Shown here: in pieces, positions 17,387 to 27,871 of the stretch | How the letters are laid out: each line of letters begins with the position of its first letter | Position numbering within the stretch: the first letter of the stretch is position 1 | Origin: Nitrosomonadales bacterium | GTDB lineage: Bacteria > Pseudomonadota > Gammaproteobacteria > Burkholderiales > Gallionellaceae | Direction: 5' to 3' | Assembly: GCA_016208015.1 (NCBI GenBank) | Contig: JACQYW010000010.1 | Location: forward strand, 1 to 64,000 | Length of the DNA stretch: 64,000 nucleotides | Position numbers and translations under genes: made by a program | The notes under the pieces: generated by a model | Databases searched by the model: none | The model's input: the letters and a program-made list of their open reading frames with translations, nothing else | Told to the model about the DNA's origin: nothing

Positions 17387-17568
17387 GCAAATCGCCAGTC
17401 GTCGCCTGCCCGACCTGCGGCAAGGAACACATATGGGACACGAACAACCGCTTCCGCCCCTTCTGCAGCGAACGCTGCAAACTCATCGATCTGGGGAAAT
17501 GGGCGAACGAGGAATATCGCGTCGAACAACGCGAACGTGATGCCGGCGATCAGGAAACCCAGGCCTGA
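17383..17568 (+). CDS. yacG: DNA gyrase inhibitor YacG, zinc-binding
   Basis: Small zinc protein of 61 residues that binds GyrB. The four zinc Cys are in CPTCGK (about 10-15) and FCSERCK (about 29-35), followed by the typical [15 protein letters not shown] overlaps the zapD stop. The 3' end overlaps the end of the convergent Nudix-ThiE gene by 19 bases. Confidence 0.94.
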   Translation: MSKSPVVACPTCGKEHIWDTNNRFRPFCSERCKLIDLGKWANEEYRVEQRERDAGDQETQA

Positions 17569-18494
17569 CGCAATAAAGCGATACCGTGCGCGCCATGCCG
17601 CCACGCAGCCTGCATGTCGCCACGATTCAAACCTCCCAGCGCATACACCGGAATAGACGAACCCGCCGCCATCGCGGCGAACTTCTCCCAGCCCAGATGC
17701 GGCGCACCCGGGTGCGACCGGGTCGGCAACACCGGGGACAGCAAAGCGAAGTCACAGCCCAGCATTTCCGCACGGCGCAATTCCTCAGCGTTATGGCAGG
17801 AAGCCGCGCACCAATCCACGGCGGGACGCTCCTTCAGTTCCGCGAGTTGCGCCGAAGTCAGTTGCACGCCATCCGCGCCCATCTCCTGCGCCAGCGCCAC
17901 ATCGCCATTGAACAGCACCCTCGCACCGCGTGCATGTGCCAGCGTAACCACGCGCTGTGCCAGTACACGCAACTCCTCACGCGCGAGAGTCTTCTCGCGT
18001 AACTGCACCAGCCGCAACCCCGCATCCAGACTTGCTTGCAAACTTGCAAGGAAAGGTTCCACACCCAGTTCGGCGGCATTGCTGATGGCATATAAAGCGG
18101 GCAGTTCCAGTGCGCGCAGGATGGGAGCGTTGGCGGGAAGGATTGGCGCAACTGCTACCTCAATCGGCTGTTGCCAGGAGAATTGCTGGCCTTCGTGCGG
18201 ATGCAACTCGCCGCTCCATGCTGTTACACGGAAGAAACTCAGGCGCACGGTTGCGTGCGGATAGGTGAAGACGCGAGTGAGCCAGGGATAGGCAGTCCCG
18301 ACTGTGATACCGAGTTCCTCATGCAGTTCGCGCACCAGGGCGTGGTACGCTGTTTCGCCCGGTTCGACCTTGCCGCCGGGAAACTCCCAATACCCGGCCC
18401 AGATCTTGCCGGCGGGGCGTTGGGCGAGCAGGAAGGAACCATCGGGCCGCTGCAGGACGGCAGCAGAGACTTCGACGAATTCACTTCTCGGCAT
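17550..18494 (-). CDS. Nudix hydrolase fused to a ThiE/TenI-like domain
   Basis: Two-domain protein of 314 residues. The N-terminal half is a MutT-type Nudix domain with a complete box (G41 to I63; the core is REL-x-EELGI), expected to remove oxidised nucleotides such as 8-oxo-dGTP. The C-terminal half (about 135-314) is a thiamine-phosphate-synthase-like barrel ([18 protein letters not shown], then [17 protein letters not shown]). Some usual ThiE residues are changed, for example NGD in place of NDR, so synthase activity is doubtful. ATG at 18494 overlaps the DUF815 gene by 14 bases; a start at 18518 is possible. Confidence 0.85.
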   Translation of the reverse strand: MPRSEFVEVSAAVLQRPDGSFLLAQRPAGKIWAGYWEFPGGKVEPGETAYHALVRELHEELGITVGTAYPWLTRVFTYPHATVRLSFFRVTAWSGELHPHEGQQFSWQQPIEVAVAPILPANAPILRALELPALYAISNAAELGVEPFLASLQASLDAGLRLVQLREKTLAREELRVLAQRVVTLAHARGARVLFNGDVALAQEMGADGVQLTSAQLAELKERPAVDWCAASCHNAEELRRAEMLGCDFALLSPVLPTRSHPGAPHLGWEKFAAMAAGSSIPVYALGGLNRGDMQAAWRHGAHGIALLRQAWVS

Positions 18495-19344
18495 GACGTC
18501 CGCACCAATCCCGCGCAAATTGCCCAGCCACTCTCCCGCTTCGCGAACCTCGCATCAACGACCACTGCAGCGCCGCTGTGCATATCTCGTCGTTCATGCC
18601 TTTCTTCCACCCGTGACACATCAGCCAATGCGCGGCCACTGCCAGATATTCATCCTGCGTGAACGGGTAAAAAGAGATCCACAACCCGAAGCGTTCCGAC
18701 AGCGACACCTTTTCCTCCACGCTTTCGGCCGGGTGCACTTCGTCGCCGACATGTTTGGTGGCCAGGTTGTCCTGCATGTAATCCGGCATCAGATGGCGGC
18801 GATTGGAGGTCGCATAGATCAACAGATTGTCGCTGAATGCCACAAGGTCGCCGTCCAGCGCCGCTTTGAGCGACTGGTAACCGGGCTCATCCGCGCTGAA
18901 GGAGAGATCGTCGCAATAGAGGATAAAGCGCTCGGCATGTCCCTGTACCAGGCCAACGATGTGCGACAGATCGATCAAGCCCTGTTTGTCGATCTGGATC
19001 ACGCGCAGGCCCTGCCCGGCATATTCATTCAGCAAGGCTTTCACCAGCGACGACTTGCCTGTCCCTCGCGCACCGGAGAGCAGGACGTTGTTTGCCGTGC
19101 CGCCGTGCACGAATTGCTGTGTGTTCTGCCGGATGCGTTGTTTCTGGTCGTCGATGCCGAGCAAGTCGGAGAGGGCGATGCGCTGGAAATTGGGAACGGG
19201 GTGCAGCTTGCGTTGCTGGTGATCCCAGCGAAAAGCAACGGCAGATTGCCAATCGGGAGCTTGCGGCTGAGCGCCGGGCAGGATGGTTTCCAAACGGGAG
19301 CGCAGGCCTTCAGCGCGGGAGAGGAATTTGTCCAGCTTATCCAT
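18481..19344 (-). CDS. DUF815-family AAA+ type ATPase
   Basis: P-loop ATPase of 287 residues. Walker A GARGTGKS is at 91-98, the Walker B region is [10 protein letters not shown], and a later [11 protein letters not shown] is the family sensor stretch. The family is conserved in many proteobacteria with no firm function. Here it lies upstream of the Nudix-ThiE gene with a 14-base overlap and 39 bases downstream of argJ. A role linked to nucleotide-pool cleaning is only a guess from neighbourhood. Confidence 0.85.
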   Translation of the reverse strand: MDKLDKFLSRAEGLRSRLETILPGAQPQAPDWQSAVAFRWDHQQRKLHPVPNFQRIALSDLLGIDDQKQRIRQNTQQFVHGGTANNVLLSGARGTGKSSLVKALLNEYAGQGLRVIQIDKQGLIDLSHIVGLVQGHAERFILYCDDLSFSADEPGYQSLKAALDGDLVAFSDNLLIYATSNRRHLMPDYMQDNLATKHVGDEVHPAESVEEKVSLSERFGLWISFYPFTQDEYLAVAAHWLMCHGWKKGMNDEICTAALQWSLMRGSRSGRVAGQFARDWCGRHAEK

Positions 19345-19383
19345 AATACCCCTCCTCGTCCGCTCCCGCGCGGGAGCTGCAGA

Positions 19384-20601
19384 TCAGCTTCGATAGCTCG
19401 CGTTGATCTTCACATAGTCATACGAGAAATCGCATGTCCACAACGTCGCTTCCACCGCGCCGCGATCCAGTGCCACACGGATGGTGATGTCACTCTGTTT
19501 CATCACGCGCTGTCCGTCTTCTTCCTGGTAGCTCGCTGCACGACCGCCGTTCTCGGCCACCAGCACATCATCAAGATACAGTTTCAAAGTCTCAACGTTG
19601 AGATCGCCGACACCCGCATAGCCGATCGCGGCGAGGATACGCCCGAGGTTGGGATCGGAGGCGAAGAACGCTGTTTTGACCAAGGGGGAATGCGCGATGG
19701 CATAGCCGATCTTCTTGCACTCGGCCTCATCCTTGCCGCCCTCGATCTTGATGGTGATGAACTTGGTCGCACCCTCGCCGTCGCGCACGATGGCTTGCGC
19801 CAGTGCGGTGGCGACTTCGGTGACGACAGCCTGCATGGCTGCACGGTTTGCGGCATCAACGACTGCGCCGCTCTTTCCGGTGGCGATGAGCATCAGCGCG
19901 TCGTTGGTAGAGGTGTCGCCATCCACGGTGATGCAGTTGAAGGAACGGTTGGCCGCCTCGGACACCATCTGTTGCAGCAACGGCTGTGCAATGGCGGCAT
20001 CGGTGGCGATGTAACCCAGCATGGTGGCCATGTTGGGATGGATCATGCCGGAACCTTTGGAGATGCCGGTGACGGTGACGGTCTTGCCGTTGATCAGCAC
20101 CTGCTTGCTCACTGCCTTGGCAACGATGTCGGTGGTCATGATGGCTTGCGACGCATCGAACCAGTTATCGGCTTTCAGGTTGGCGATGGCCTGCGGCATG
20201 CCGGCAACGATCTTGGCTACCGGCAGCGGCTCCATGATGACGCCGGTGGAATACGGCAGCACCTGCTCCGCCGCGCAACCCAGCAGTCTGGAAAGTTCCG
20301 CGCAGGTTGTGCGCGCGGCATTCATGCCCTGTTTGCCGGTTCCGGCGTTGGCGTTGCCGGTGTTGACCACCAGCGCGCGGATGCCTTTGCCTGCGGCGAG
20401 ATGTTCCTTCGCGACGGTGACGGGTGCGGCACAGAAACGGTTGGTGGTGAAGACGCCCGCAACGGTCGCGCCGTCATCGAGCTGGATGACCAGCAGATCC
20501 TTGCGGCCGGGGCGCTTGATGCCCGCTTCCGCCGTACCCAAAGAAACGCCCGCAACGGGCAACAGTTGTGCCGCGACGGGCGCTGAGAGATTCACCGGCA
20601 T
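19384..20601 (-). CDS. argJ: Bifunctional ornithine acetyltransferase / N-acetylglutamate synthase
   Basis: Moves the acetyl group from acetylornithine to glutamate in the cyclic arginine pathway. The 405 residues contain [14 protein letters not shown], where the precursor cleaves itself between A192 and the nucleophile T193. Length and N-terminus ([14 protein letters not shown]) are normal. Whether it can also use acetyl-CoA cannot be read from sequence. It sits between a cNMP-binding protein gene (11 bases upstream) and the DUF815 gene. Confidence 0.95.
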   Translation of the reverse strand: MPVNLSAPVAAQLLPVAGVSLGTAEAGIKRPGRKDLLVIQLDDGATVAGVFTTNRFCAAPVTVAKEHLAAGKGIRALVVNTGNANAGTGKQGMNAARTTCAELSRLLGCAAEQVLPYSTGVIMEPLPVAKIVAGMPQAIANLKADNWFDASQAIMTTDIVAKAVSKQVLINGKTVTVTGISKGSGMIHPNMATMLGYIATDAAIAQPLLQQMVSEAANRSFNCITVDGDTSTNDALMLIATGKSGAVVDAANRAAMQAVVTEVATALAQAIVRDGEGATKFITIKIEGGKDEAECKKIGYAIAHSPLVKTAFFASDPNLGRILAAIGYAGVGDLNVETLKLYLDDVLVAENGGRAASYQEEDGQRVMKQSDITIRVALDRGAVEATLWTCDFSYDYVKINASYRS

Positions 20602-20612
20602 TGCTTGCTTTC

Positions 20613-21110
20613 TTAGTAACGTCCGTGGGTTTGGTGGATGTAGTTGCTCATCTCGACCGACTGCATATTCATGCGGCGCACGATGCCATGGGTATGACGA
20701 ACGATGCCGCGCATCACATAATAGACGATGGCCGGTTGTGTGTTCAGCAGGGACTCGAATTTGGAGCGGTCCAGGATCAGCACTTTGCTGTCGGACTTCG
20801 CCACCACGGTGGCGCTGATCTGCGAAGCATTGCCGCCGGCAAAAGTGATGATACCGGCCAAGTCGCCCGGTTGCAGCAGATGCAAAGTCGCCTGCTCGGC
20901 CCCCACCGTCGCCGTCGCCTCCACTTCGCCGCTGGCCAGGATGATCAGGGCGTTCTTCAGACGCACATCGCCGGGCTGCACCAGGATATCGCCCGCCTTG
21001 AAATCCTTGATCTCGATGATGCGTGCCAGCGACTCGATCTCGGCATCGCGCAACTCCTCGGTCAATGTGGAGTTGTGCAAAGCTTGTATGATCAGATCGT
21101 CTTTTGTCAT
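20613..21110 (-). CDS. Cyclic-nucleotide-binding domain protein without DNA-binding domain
   Basis: Protein of 165 residues with one cNMP-binding (CRP-like) jelly roll at about 20-135, including GDILVQPGD and [16 protein letters not shown]. The C-terminal end is a short helix with no helix-turn-helix, so it is not a transcription factor of the CRP type. The usual Arg-Ser phosphate-binding pair is not evident, so the ligand is uncertain. It lies 29 bases after secA and 11 before argJ. Confidence 0.8.
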   Translation of the reverse strand: MTKDDLIIQALHNSTLTEELRDAEIESLARIIEIKDFKAGDILVQPGDVRLKNALIILASGEVEATATVGAEQATLHLLQPGDLAGIITFAGGNASQISATVVAKSDSKVLILDRSKFESLLNTQPAIVYYVMRGIVRHTHGIVRRMNMQSVEMSNYIHQTHGRY

Positions 21111-21139
21111 TCTTTATCTCCCCAGAGTAGTTGCTTGCA

Positions 21140-23854
21140 TCAATTCAATCGGCCATGGCATTGCTTGTATTTTTTGCCTGAGCCGCACGGACATGGATCA
21201 TTGCGTCCGACCTTTTCAGCGGAACGCACGAAGGGCTTTTGTTCGCCCTCCTGCTTGTCGGTCGCAGCCAGCGCCTCTTCGTAATCGGCGTGATGATACT
21301 GCACATTTTCCGGCGTGTGGGGCGCTTCCGCGGCTGCCACATCGGCCTCGCTGCGGATCTGAACATTGAGCAGGGTCTGCGTCACATCGCGCTTGATCGC
21401 CTCCAGCATGGTGGAGAACAGTTCGAATGCTTCGCGCTTGTATTCCTGCTTGGGGTTCTTCTGCGCATAGCCGCGCAGATGGATGCCCTGGCGCAGATGG
21501 TCAAGTGCCGCCAGATGCTCGCGCCAATGCTGGTCCAGACTCTGCAGCATCACGATGCGCTCGTAGCCGTGCATCACGTCGCCGCCGACCTGGTCGACCT
21601 TGGCCTGGTAATGCTGTTGCGCGACCTCTGCCACTTTGGCGCGCACGCCGCTCTCGTCCAGTTGTTTGTCCTGCTCCAGCCATTGCGCCACCGGAAGATG
21701 CAACTGGAAGTCGGCGGCCAGCGCCTTCTCCAGCCCCGGCGCATCCCACTGTTCTTCCATGCTTCCGGGAGGGATGTATTCGGCGACCATGTCCGACAAC
21801 ACGCCCACGCGCATCGCGGCGATGGTGTCGGAGATGTCTGTGCTTTCCAGTAACTCGGCGCGCTGCTGGTAGATCACCTTGCGCTGGTCGTTGGCGACAT
21901 CGTCGTATTCCAGGATCTGCTTGCGCATGTCGAAGTTGCGCGCCTCGACCTTGCGCTGCGCATTCTCGATGGCGCGCGTGACCCAGGCATGCTCGATGGC
22001 TTCGCCTTCGGGCAGCTTGAACTTGTTCATGATCGCCGACACGCGGTCGGAGGCGAAGATGCGCAGCAGCGGGTCTTCCAGCGACAGGTAGAAACGGCTG
22101 GAACCGGGGTCGCCCTGGCGTCCGGAACGTCCGCGCAACTGGTTGTCCACGCGGCGCGACTCGTGGCGCTCGGTGCCGATGATGTGCAGGCCTCCGCTGG
22201 CGATGACCTGCTCGTGGACAGGCTGCCACTCGGCGCGCAATTGCGCGATGCGCTGTTCTTTGCTCGCGACATCCAGAGTCTCGTCCATGCGCACCAGTTC
22301 GATCGGCTTCTCGACGTTGCCTCCCAACACGATGTCGGTGCCGCGGCCCGCCATATTGGTAGCGATGGTGACCATCCTGGGACGCCCCGCCTGCGCCACG
22401 ATCTCGGCTTCGCGCGCGTGCTGTTTGGCGTTCAGCACCTGGTGCGGCAATTTTTCCTTTTCCAGCAGACTCGACAACAATTCCGATGTCTCGATGGACG
22501 TGGTGCCCACCAGCACCGGCTGTCCGCGCTCGTAACAATCTCGGATATCGACGATGACCGCCGTATATTTCTCGCCCGTACTGAGATAGACCTTGTCCAT
22601 CATGTCGTTGCGGATGGTCGGGCGGTGCGGCGGGATGATTACGGTTTCCAGGTTGTAGATGGTCTGGAATTCGTAAGCCTCGGTGTCCGCCGTGCCGGTC
22701 ATGCCGGATAGCCTGTGGTACATGCGGAAATAGTTCTGGAAGGTGATCGAAGCGAGTGTCTGGTTCTCCTTCTGGATCACCACGCCTTCCTTGGCCTCCA
22801 CCGCCTGATGCAGACCGTCCGACCAGCGGCGACCGGACATCAAGCGGCCGGTGAACTCGTCCACGATCACCACTTCGTCGTTCTGCACCACATAGTGCTG
22901 GTCGCGCAGGAACAGGTTGTGCGCTTTCAACGCAGCATACAGATGATGGATCAGGGTGATGTTGGCCGGATCGTACAGGCTGCCGCCGACCGGCAGCATG
23001 CCAGCCTGGGCCAGCAGATATTCGGCGTGTTCATGACCGATCTCGCTCAGCAATATCTGGTGGTTCTTCTCGTCGACGTGGTAATCCCCGGGCGAGTTCT
23101 CGTCGGCCTGGCGCTTCAGACTCGGTGCCAGTTTGTCCATCTTCAGGTACACATCGAGATTGTCTTCTGCCTGGCCGGAGATGATCAGCGGTGTGCGCGC
23201 CTCGTCGATCAGGATCGAGTCCACTTCGTCCACGACCGCAAAATTCAGCCCGCGCTGAAAACGCTCCCCCGCCGTACCGGCCATGTTGTCGCGCAGGTAA
23301 TCGAAACCGAATTCGTTGTTGGTGCCGTAAGTGATGTCCGCGCCGTAGGCTGCCTGCTTGTCTGCATGCTCCATGCTGGTCAGGATCACGCCGACCGACA
23401 AGCCGAGGAACTTGTAGAGCTTGCCCATCCACTCGGCGTCGCGCGCCGCCAGATAGTCGTTCACCGTCACCACATGCACGCCCTTGCCGGACAGCGCATT
23501 CAGGTAAGCGGGCAGGGTCGCCATCAGCGTCTTGCCCTCGCCGGTGCGCATCTCGGCGATCTTGCCGTAATGCAGCACCATGCCGCCGATCAGTTGCACA
23601 TCGAAATGCCGCATCTGCAAAGCACGCTTGCCGCCCTCGCGCACAACCGCGAAAGCTTCCGGCAGGATCGCATCCAGCGCTTCGCCGCTCTGCACGCGCT
23701 GCTTGAACTCGGCCGTCTTGCCGCGCAATGCGTCGTCGGAAAGCGCGGATATCTCCGGCTCCAGTGCATTGATGCGGACAACGGTTTGGCGGTATTGCTT
23801 GAGCAGGCGGTCGTTACGGCTGCCGAATACGGATTTCAACAATTTGGAGATCAT
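21140..23854 (-). CDS. secA: Preprotein translocase ATPase SecA
   Basis: Motor that pushes unfolded preproteins through SecYEG. ATG at 23854 gives 904 residues. Visible are the Walker A region [20 protein letters not shown] near residue 105, [19 protein letters not shown], and the C-terminal zinc tail [13 protein letters not shown] that binds SecB. The earlier ATG at 23878 lies in the terminator of the upstream gene and is rejected. The upstream M23 peptidase unit is closed by a hairpin, so secA has its own start of transcription. Confidence 0.97.
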   Translation of the reverse strand: MISKLLKSVFGSRNDRLLKQYRQTVVRINALEPEISALSDDALRGKTAEFKQRVQSGEALDAILPEAFAVVREGGKRALQMRHFDVQLIGGMVLHYGKIAEMRTGEGKTLMATLPAYLNALSGKGVHVVTVNDYLAARDAEWMGKLYKFLGLSVGVILTSMEHADKQAAYGADITYGTNNEFGFDYLRDNMAGTAGERFQRGLNFAVVDEVDSILIDEARTPLIISGQAEDNLDVYLKMDKLAPSLKRQADENSPGDYHVDEKNHQILLSEIGHEHAEYLLAQAGMLPVGGSLYDPANITLIHHLYAALKAHNLFLRDQHYVVQNDEVVIVDEFTGRLMSGRRWSDGLHQAVEAKEGVVIQKENQTLASITFQNYFRMYHRLSGMTGTADTEAYEFQTIYNLETVIIPPHRPTIRNDMMDKVYLSTGEKYTAVIVDIRDCYERGQPVLVGTTSIETSELLSSLLEKEKLPHQVLNAKQHAREAEIVAQAGRPRMVTIATNMAGRGTDIVLGGNVEKPIELVRMDETLDVASKEQRIAQLRAEWQPVHEQVIASGGLHIIGTERHESRRVDNQLRGRSGRQGDPGSSRFYLSLEDPLLRIFASDRVSAIMNKFKLPEGEAIEHAWVTRAIENAQRKVEARNFDMRKQILEYDDVANDQRKVIYQQRAELLESTDISDTIAAMRVGVLSDMVAEYIPPGSMEEQWDAPGLEKALAADFQLHLPVAQWLEQDKQLDESGVRAKVAEVAQQHYQAKVDQVGGDVMHGYERIVMLQSLDQHWREHLAALDHLRQGIHLRGYAQKNPKQEYKREAFELFSTMLEAIKRDVTQTLLNVQIRSEADVAAAEAPHTPENVQYHHADYEEALAATDKQEGEQKPFVRSAEKVGRNDPCPCGSGKKYKQCHGRLN

Positions 23855-23884
23855 GCTGTCTTTTCTGCTTGCTAACAAATAAAA

Positions 23885-23910
23885 AAGGGTGAGGCAGACA
23901 CCTCACCCTT
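23885..23910 (-). terminator. Rho-independent terminator after the M23 peptidase gene
   Basis: AAGGGTGAGG (23885-23894) pairs perfectly with CCTCACCCTT (23901-23910), loop of six bases, and is followed on the minus strand by a T run. It lies 17 bases after the peptidase stop. Confidence 0.88.
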
Positions 23911-23927
23911 CGATTAAGCCTGTCGCA

Positions 23928-24851
23928 TCAACTGGCCGCGTCTTCCAGGAAGCGCACCGGGTTCTGGGCGATGCCTTTGTATCTCACTTCGAAGTGCAGG
24001 TGGGGGCCTGTGGAGCGCCCCGTACTTCCGGACAAAGCGACCTCTTTCCCGCGCCGCACCATCTGCCCAACCTTGACCAGCAACTTGGAGCAATGCGCAT
24101 AGCGCGTGATGACCTGGTTGCCGTGATCGATCTCGATCATATTACCATACTGGGGATGCAAGTCTGAGTACACCACCATCCCGCCCGCAGAAGCACGGAT
24201 AGACGTTCCCGTGGGAACCATGTAATCGACACCTTCATGCATCGCGCTATTGCCGGTGAAAGGATCGGTGCGCCAGCCAAAGTTGGAGGAATACCATCCT
24301 GTCGTGATGGGTGGCACGGAAGGCAGCAGCTTCTTGCTCAGCTTGTCCTGCATCAGCAGGGTCTCCAGCGCCACCAGCTTGTCGCTGCGGTCACTCAGCA
24401 GGACGTTCAGTTGCGCCATCTGCTGCTCCATCCCCGTCAGCGATATTTCCTGCGACAGGGGAGCCGGAATATACGGACCGCCTTGTGCGGGTGGTTGCCC
24501 GAACGAAAATTCCTGCGGCTTCATGCCGGTCATCTTGGCCAGCTTGGCACCCAGACCGTCGAGACGCAGCAATTGCGCCTGCATCTGGCCCAGCCGCATC
24601 GCCAAGGTATCCATGCTCTTGCGCAGGTAGGCCTGCTGCTTCTGTTGCTCGTCCTGCTGTGCACTGGCCAGCCAGGCGCGCAACTCGTTGCCCATCAGGC
24701 CGGGCTGGAAGCGCACGATGGCATACTGTGCCGCCAGCACCGCTGCCACGAACAGGATCGAAGCCAATACCGTCAACGCCAGCAAGTGCACTCTGGTCAG
24801 CGTGATGCTGCGTGCTTTTGCAAACCGATTGGAAACTAGAATAATATTCAC
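23928..24851 (-). CDS. M23-family peptidase / LytM-domain protein, membrane-anchored
   Basis: Envelope protein of 307 residues. A single N-terminal membrane segment is at about 20-45, a helical coiled-coil-like region at about 60-165, and a LytM domain from about 195. The zinc ligands expected in M23 are present: the His of NSAMHEGVDYMVP, the later Asp of the same motif, and HLHFEVR. It is therefore probably an active endopeptidase rather than an EnvC-type activator. It is divergent from the DciA-like gene with a 32-base gap. Confidence 0.9.
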   Translation of the reverse strand: MNIILVSNRFAKARSITLTRVHLLALTVLASILFVAAVLAAQYAIVRFQPGLMGNELRAWLASAQQDEQQKQQAYLRKSMDTLAMRLGQMQAQLLRLDGLGAKLAKMTGMKPQEFSFGQPPAQGGPYIPAPLSQEISLTGMEQQMAQLNVLLSDRSDKLVALETLLMQDKLSKKLLPSVPPITTGWYSSNFGWRTDPFTGNSAMHEGVDYMVPTGTSIRASAGGMVVYSDLHPQYGNMIEIDHGNQVITRYAHCSKLLVKVGQMVRRGKEVALSGSTGRSTGPHLHFEVRYKGIAQNPVRFLEDAAS

Positions 24852-24883
24852 ACATTCCCCTTAATTCGTGGATTCCAACTACT

Positions 24884-25300
24884 TTGCCGAACCGTCTGAA
24901 CACCTATCTGGCATCCGACCGGGAATTACGGCAACTTTCAAACAGGGCCAGGCAATTGGCCCTCATGCAACGACATTATCAATCCATTGCCCCGGCGGCT
25001 TTATACCGTAGCAGCAAAGTGTTGCAGATTAACAACCAGGCAGTAGTGATAGCCGCTTTCAACGGTGCTGTCGCATCCAAATTGCGCCAGATGACTGCAG
25101 AATTAATTTCCCTTTTTCAAGCAAGGGGATGCGAGGTTACTGGAATTCAAATCAGGGTGCAAGTCGCAGCCCCCCCGCCCAAATACCGCCCAGTACCGCG
25201 CACCTTGAGCAAGGCCGCACATGAAGCCTTGGGCAAGCTGGATGAAGATCTTGCCGAATCCCCTCTCAAAACGGCCTTGGAACGCCTGATGAAGCATTAG
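24884..25300 (+). CDS. DUF721/DciA-like protein (replicative-helicase loader family)
   Basis: Small basic protein of 138 residues. The N-terminal KH-like DUF721 core covers about residues 15-100, with the pattern SRALQI-like LYRSSKVLQINNQAVVIAA and LRQMTAELISLF, followed by a loose C-terminal tail. DciA proteins load the DnaB helicase in bacteria that lack DnaC. Assignment rests on fold-level pattern and on the conserved neighbourhood between lpxC and the M23 peptidase/secA. The start codon appears to be TTG at 24884. Confidence 0.75.
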   Translation: MPNRLNTYLASDRELRQLSNRARQLALMQRHYQSIAPAALYRSSKVLQINNQAVVIAAFNGAVASKLRQMTAELISLFQARGCEVTGIQIRVQVAAPPPKYRPVPRTLSKAAHEALGKLDEDLAESPLKTALERLMKH

Positions 25301-25523
25301 TTGGCACCCACAAACCATTGCCTTCATCGGGTCATTTAAGGTGCCGAACCTTGCCGAACCCGAGAGTCTCGTCGGATAATCGCCGCGACAGCCAAACAGC
25401 AATATTCTTGCGATCCCGCTTTCCGCATAACATTTAGCCGTTCCCGTTGTTCAGCCTGAACTCCCCCTGCCTCTGCCGGCGGACTCATGCTGCTTGATAA
25501 ACCAACTTGATTCCACAGACCCG
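25301..25523. other. Intergenic region, nothing recognised
   Basis: This 223-base gap between the DciA-like gene and the CapA-family gene holds no open frame of note, no hairpin with a T run and no promoter close to consensus. The CapA gene presumably has its promoter here. Confidence 0.5.
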
Positions 25524-26660
25524 ATGTCATCCGACCGCCGCCCCCTCGCCCGCCACAGCCTCCTCCTGTCCTTGACCCTGCTTTGTACCTTGCTGGCAGG
25601 GGATGCGTTCAGTGCCGAGCAGCCAAACACTTGTACCAGCCCAACTCCGGCTGGCACCGGACAGAACGCAGTGCGCATGGTGTTCGGCGGCGACACCGTG
25701 CTCGGCAACAACTTTCTGGTCGACAACATCCCCGCCAGCTGGGATGAACGCTATTTTGCCGGGGTGCGCAGCATCCTTCAGGACGCGGACATCGCCTTCG
25801 GCAATCTGGAAGGCGTACTCAGCGAGCGCGGCGAAACCACCAAAGTTCCCGGCACCGGTCGTCAATACGCCTTCCGCATGCCGTCCCGTTATGCAGCCCT
25901 GCTGCACCGCGAAGGCTTTGACATCATGAACGTCGCCAACAACCACGCATACGATTTCGGCGAATCCGGCTTTCGCGACACGCTGGAAAACCTGAAACAG
26001 GCCGGCGTTACCTACGTAGGCCCGCGCGACCATCTCGCCACCCTTTCCGTACGCGGCCTTAACATCGCAATGCTCAGCTTTTCCTACTCTTCACGCTTCG
26101 CCTCGGTGTTCGAACTTGAACAGGACGCCGAACTCGTTCGCTTGGCTAAAGCGCAGGGTGGATATGTGATCGTGACGTTCCATGCCGGCGCCGAAGGTCC
26201 GGCGGCCATCTGGCACGAAGACAGGGAAGAGATGTTCTTCGGCGAGAACCGCGGTAATGTCGTCGCCTTTTCCCGCGCCATGATCGATGCGGGTGCCGAT
26301 CTGGTCGTCGGGCATGGACCCCATGTGCTGCGAAGCATCGAGTGCTACAAGGATCGCCCCATCGCCTATTCGCTCGGCAACTTCATCGGCGTGGGCGGCT
26401 TGTCGGCCAGGAAGATGGCGGCCGTTTCAGCCCTGCTGGAAGTCACGGTGAACACCGACGGTGTCTTGCAGTCCTTGAACCTGATACCGCTACGCTTCAA
26501 TGAACAGAAATTGCCGGAGCTGGATGAGCGGGAGTTTGGCACGCGGCTGGTCAATCATCTTGGGCAGCGCGCAAAGTTCAAAGGTACTTTCGTCGAATTC
26601 CCCGTCAGGGAGATCGGGGAGAAGGCGTTCGAACGCTGGCTACACGCGGCTTCCCGCTAA
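25524..26660 (+). CDS. CapA-family (PGA_cap) exported metallophosphatase-like protein
   Basis: Protein of 378 residues with a signal peptide (RHSLLLSLTLLCTLLAGDAFSA). The CapA fold motifs are in order: FGGDTVLG, FGNLEGVLS, NVANNHAYDFG, TFHAGAEG and VGHGPHVLR, which carry the metal ligands of this metallophosphatase-related family. CapA is known from poly-gamma-glutamate capsule synthesis, but no capB or capC is near, so the substrate is unknown. ATG at 25524 was preferred to TTG at 25494 because it starts a clean signal peptide. It lies between dciA and lpxC, which are often neighbours elsewhere. Confidence 0.85.
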   Translation: MSSDRRPLARHSLLLSLTLLCTLLAGDAFSAEQPNTCTSPTPAGTGQNAVRMVFGGDTVLGNNFLVDNIPASWDERYFAGVRSILQDADIAFGNLEGVLSERGETTKVPGTGRQYAFRMPSRYAALLHREGFDIMNVANNHAYDFGESGFRDTLENLKQAGVTYVGPRDHLATLSVRGLNIAMLSFSYSSRFASVFELEQDAELVRLAKAQGGYVIVTFHAGAEGPAAIWHEDREEMFFGENRGNVVAFSRAMIDAGADLVVGHGPHVLRSIECYKDRPIAYSLGNFIGVGGLSARKMAAVSALLEVTVNTDGVLQSLNLIPLRFNEQKLPELDEREFGTRLVNHLGQRAKFKGTFVEFPVREIGEKAFERWLHAASR

Positions 26661-26664
26661 CGCC

Positions 26665-26862
26665 CTAAACCAGCACCCTCCACGCCACCAACCCGTAGCG
26701 TTCCAGCAGGAACAGCAGGGCGAACACCAGCAGCGTGTAGAACATGAAGCGCGCCACTTGCCAGGCAAAGCGGGAGTAGCGAGGGTCGCGCGTGAGCAGG
26801 AACATCACGGCGGATGAAGCGACAAGAAGTATGGAGATCAGCAGAGCAAGGCGGATGATCAT
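26665..26862 (-). CDS. Small two-helix membrane protein after lpxC
   Basis: Hypothetical protein of 65 residues with two membrane segments (about 2-22 and 36-56) joined by a basic loop (TRDPRYSRFAWQ), which by the positive-inside rule lies in the cytoplasm. ATG at 26862, 13 bases after the lpxC stop, is preferred to the start at 26964 inside lpxC. It is probably the last gene of the division-cluster transcript. No family was recognised. Confidence 0.65.
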   Translation of the reverse strand: MIIRLALLISILLVASSAVMFLLTRDPRYSRFAWQVARFMFYTLLVFALLFLLERYGLVAWRVLV

Positions 26863-26875
26863 CGCCGGAGCCCTT

Positions 26876-27787
26876 TCAGGCTGTCTGTAGTTGCAGGCGC
26901 AGGAAGTCGGGCGCTTCTTCCGGCTTGTCGAAGGTGGTGAATTCCCATGCCGTTTCGTCCTCAAGCAGAGCGCGGCACAGCGCGTTATTCAGGGCATGGC
27001 CGGACTTGTAGCCGGAGAAAGCGCCAATCAGAGGATGACCAAGCAGGTACAGGTCGCCGATGGCATCCAGCACCTTGTGTTTGACGAACTCGTCCTCGAA
27101 ACGCAGTCCGTCCGGGTTGATGACGCGGTACTCGTCCATCACGATGGCGTTATCCAGGCTGCCGCCCAGTGCCAGGCCTTGCGAGCGCATGTACTCGACT
27201 TCCTGCATGAAACCGAATGTGCGCGCGCGGCTCACTTCCTTTATATAGGAATGCGTGCCGAGATCGACCGTCACGTTCTGTTTGGTATTGGCAAACACCG
27301 GATGGGCGAAATTGATGGTGAAGTTGAGCTTGTAGCCGTTGAACGGCTCGAAGCGCACCCACTTGTCACCGTCCTTCACTTCCACGGTCTTCTTGATGCG
27401 GATGAACCTCTTGGCTGCAGCCTGTTCGGCGATGCCCGCCGATTGCAGCAGGAAGATGAAGGTACCCGCGCTGCCGTCCATGATGGGCAGTTCCGGACTG
27501 GTCAGTTCGACGATAGCATTATCGATACCCAGGCCGGCCAACGCCGACATCAGGTGCTCCACGGTCGCTACGCGTGCGCCGTTCGCCTCGAGACAGGTGG
27601 ACAACCGAGTATCGTTGACCGCATGCGCTTCGGCGCGGATATCCGCCGGATGCGGCAGATCGACGCGACGAAAGACGATACCGCTGTCGATGGCGGCCGG
27701 GCGCAAAGTCAAATAGACCTTCTCGCCGGTGTGCAGACCGACACCCGTCGCCTGCACTGTCGTCTTCAATGTGCGCTGCTTGACCAT
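26876..27787 (-). CDS. lpxC: UDP-3-O-acyl-N-acetylglucosamine deacetylase
   Basis: Zinc enzyme for the committed step of lipid A synthesis. The 303 residues include [12 protein letters not shown] with a zinc His, and [15 protein letters not shown] with the second His and the Asp. ATG at 27787 was chosen over the upstream TTG (27793) because it has a GG-rich site at a good distance. It follows ftsZ by 84 bases, as in most proteobacteria, and links envelope lipid supply to division genes. Confidence 0.96.
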   Translation of the reverse strand: MVKQRTLKTTVQATGVGLHTGEKVYLTLRPAAIDSGIVFRRVDLPHPADIRAEAHAVNDTRLSTCLEANGARVATVEHLMSALAGLGIDNAIVELTSPELPIMDGSAGTFIFLLQSAGIAEQAAAKRFIRIKKTVEVKDGDKWVRFEPFNGYKLNFTINFAHPVFANTKQNVTVDLGTHSYIKEVSRARTFGFMQEVEYMRSQGLALGGSLDNAIVMDEYRVINPDGLRFEDEFVKHKVLDAIGDLYLLGHPLIGAFSGYKSGHALNNALCRALLEDETAWEFTTFDKPEEAPDFLRLQLQTA

Positions 27788-27871
27788 AAGCAATTACCTG
27801 ACTGATTAGATGCGAAGTTTAACATAGGCCGACGGCAAGCCCGTCGCCTCGATGCTTTGCCTCGCCTGCGG

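Noticed and set aside
18304-20586. 760-residue plus-strand frame
   Set aside because: Antisense to the DUF815 and argJ genes, with no recognisable domain and no ribosome site.
27827-27848. GC-rich hairpin between ftsZ and lpxC as a terminator
   Set aside because: The stem is short and imperfect with no T run, and lpxC needs read-through or a local promoter; evidence is too weak.
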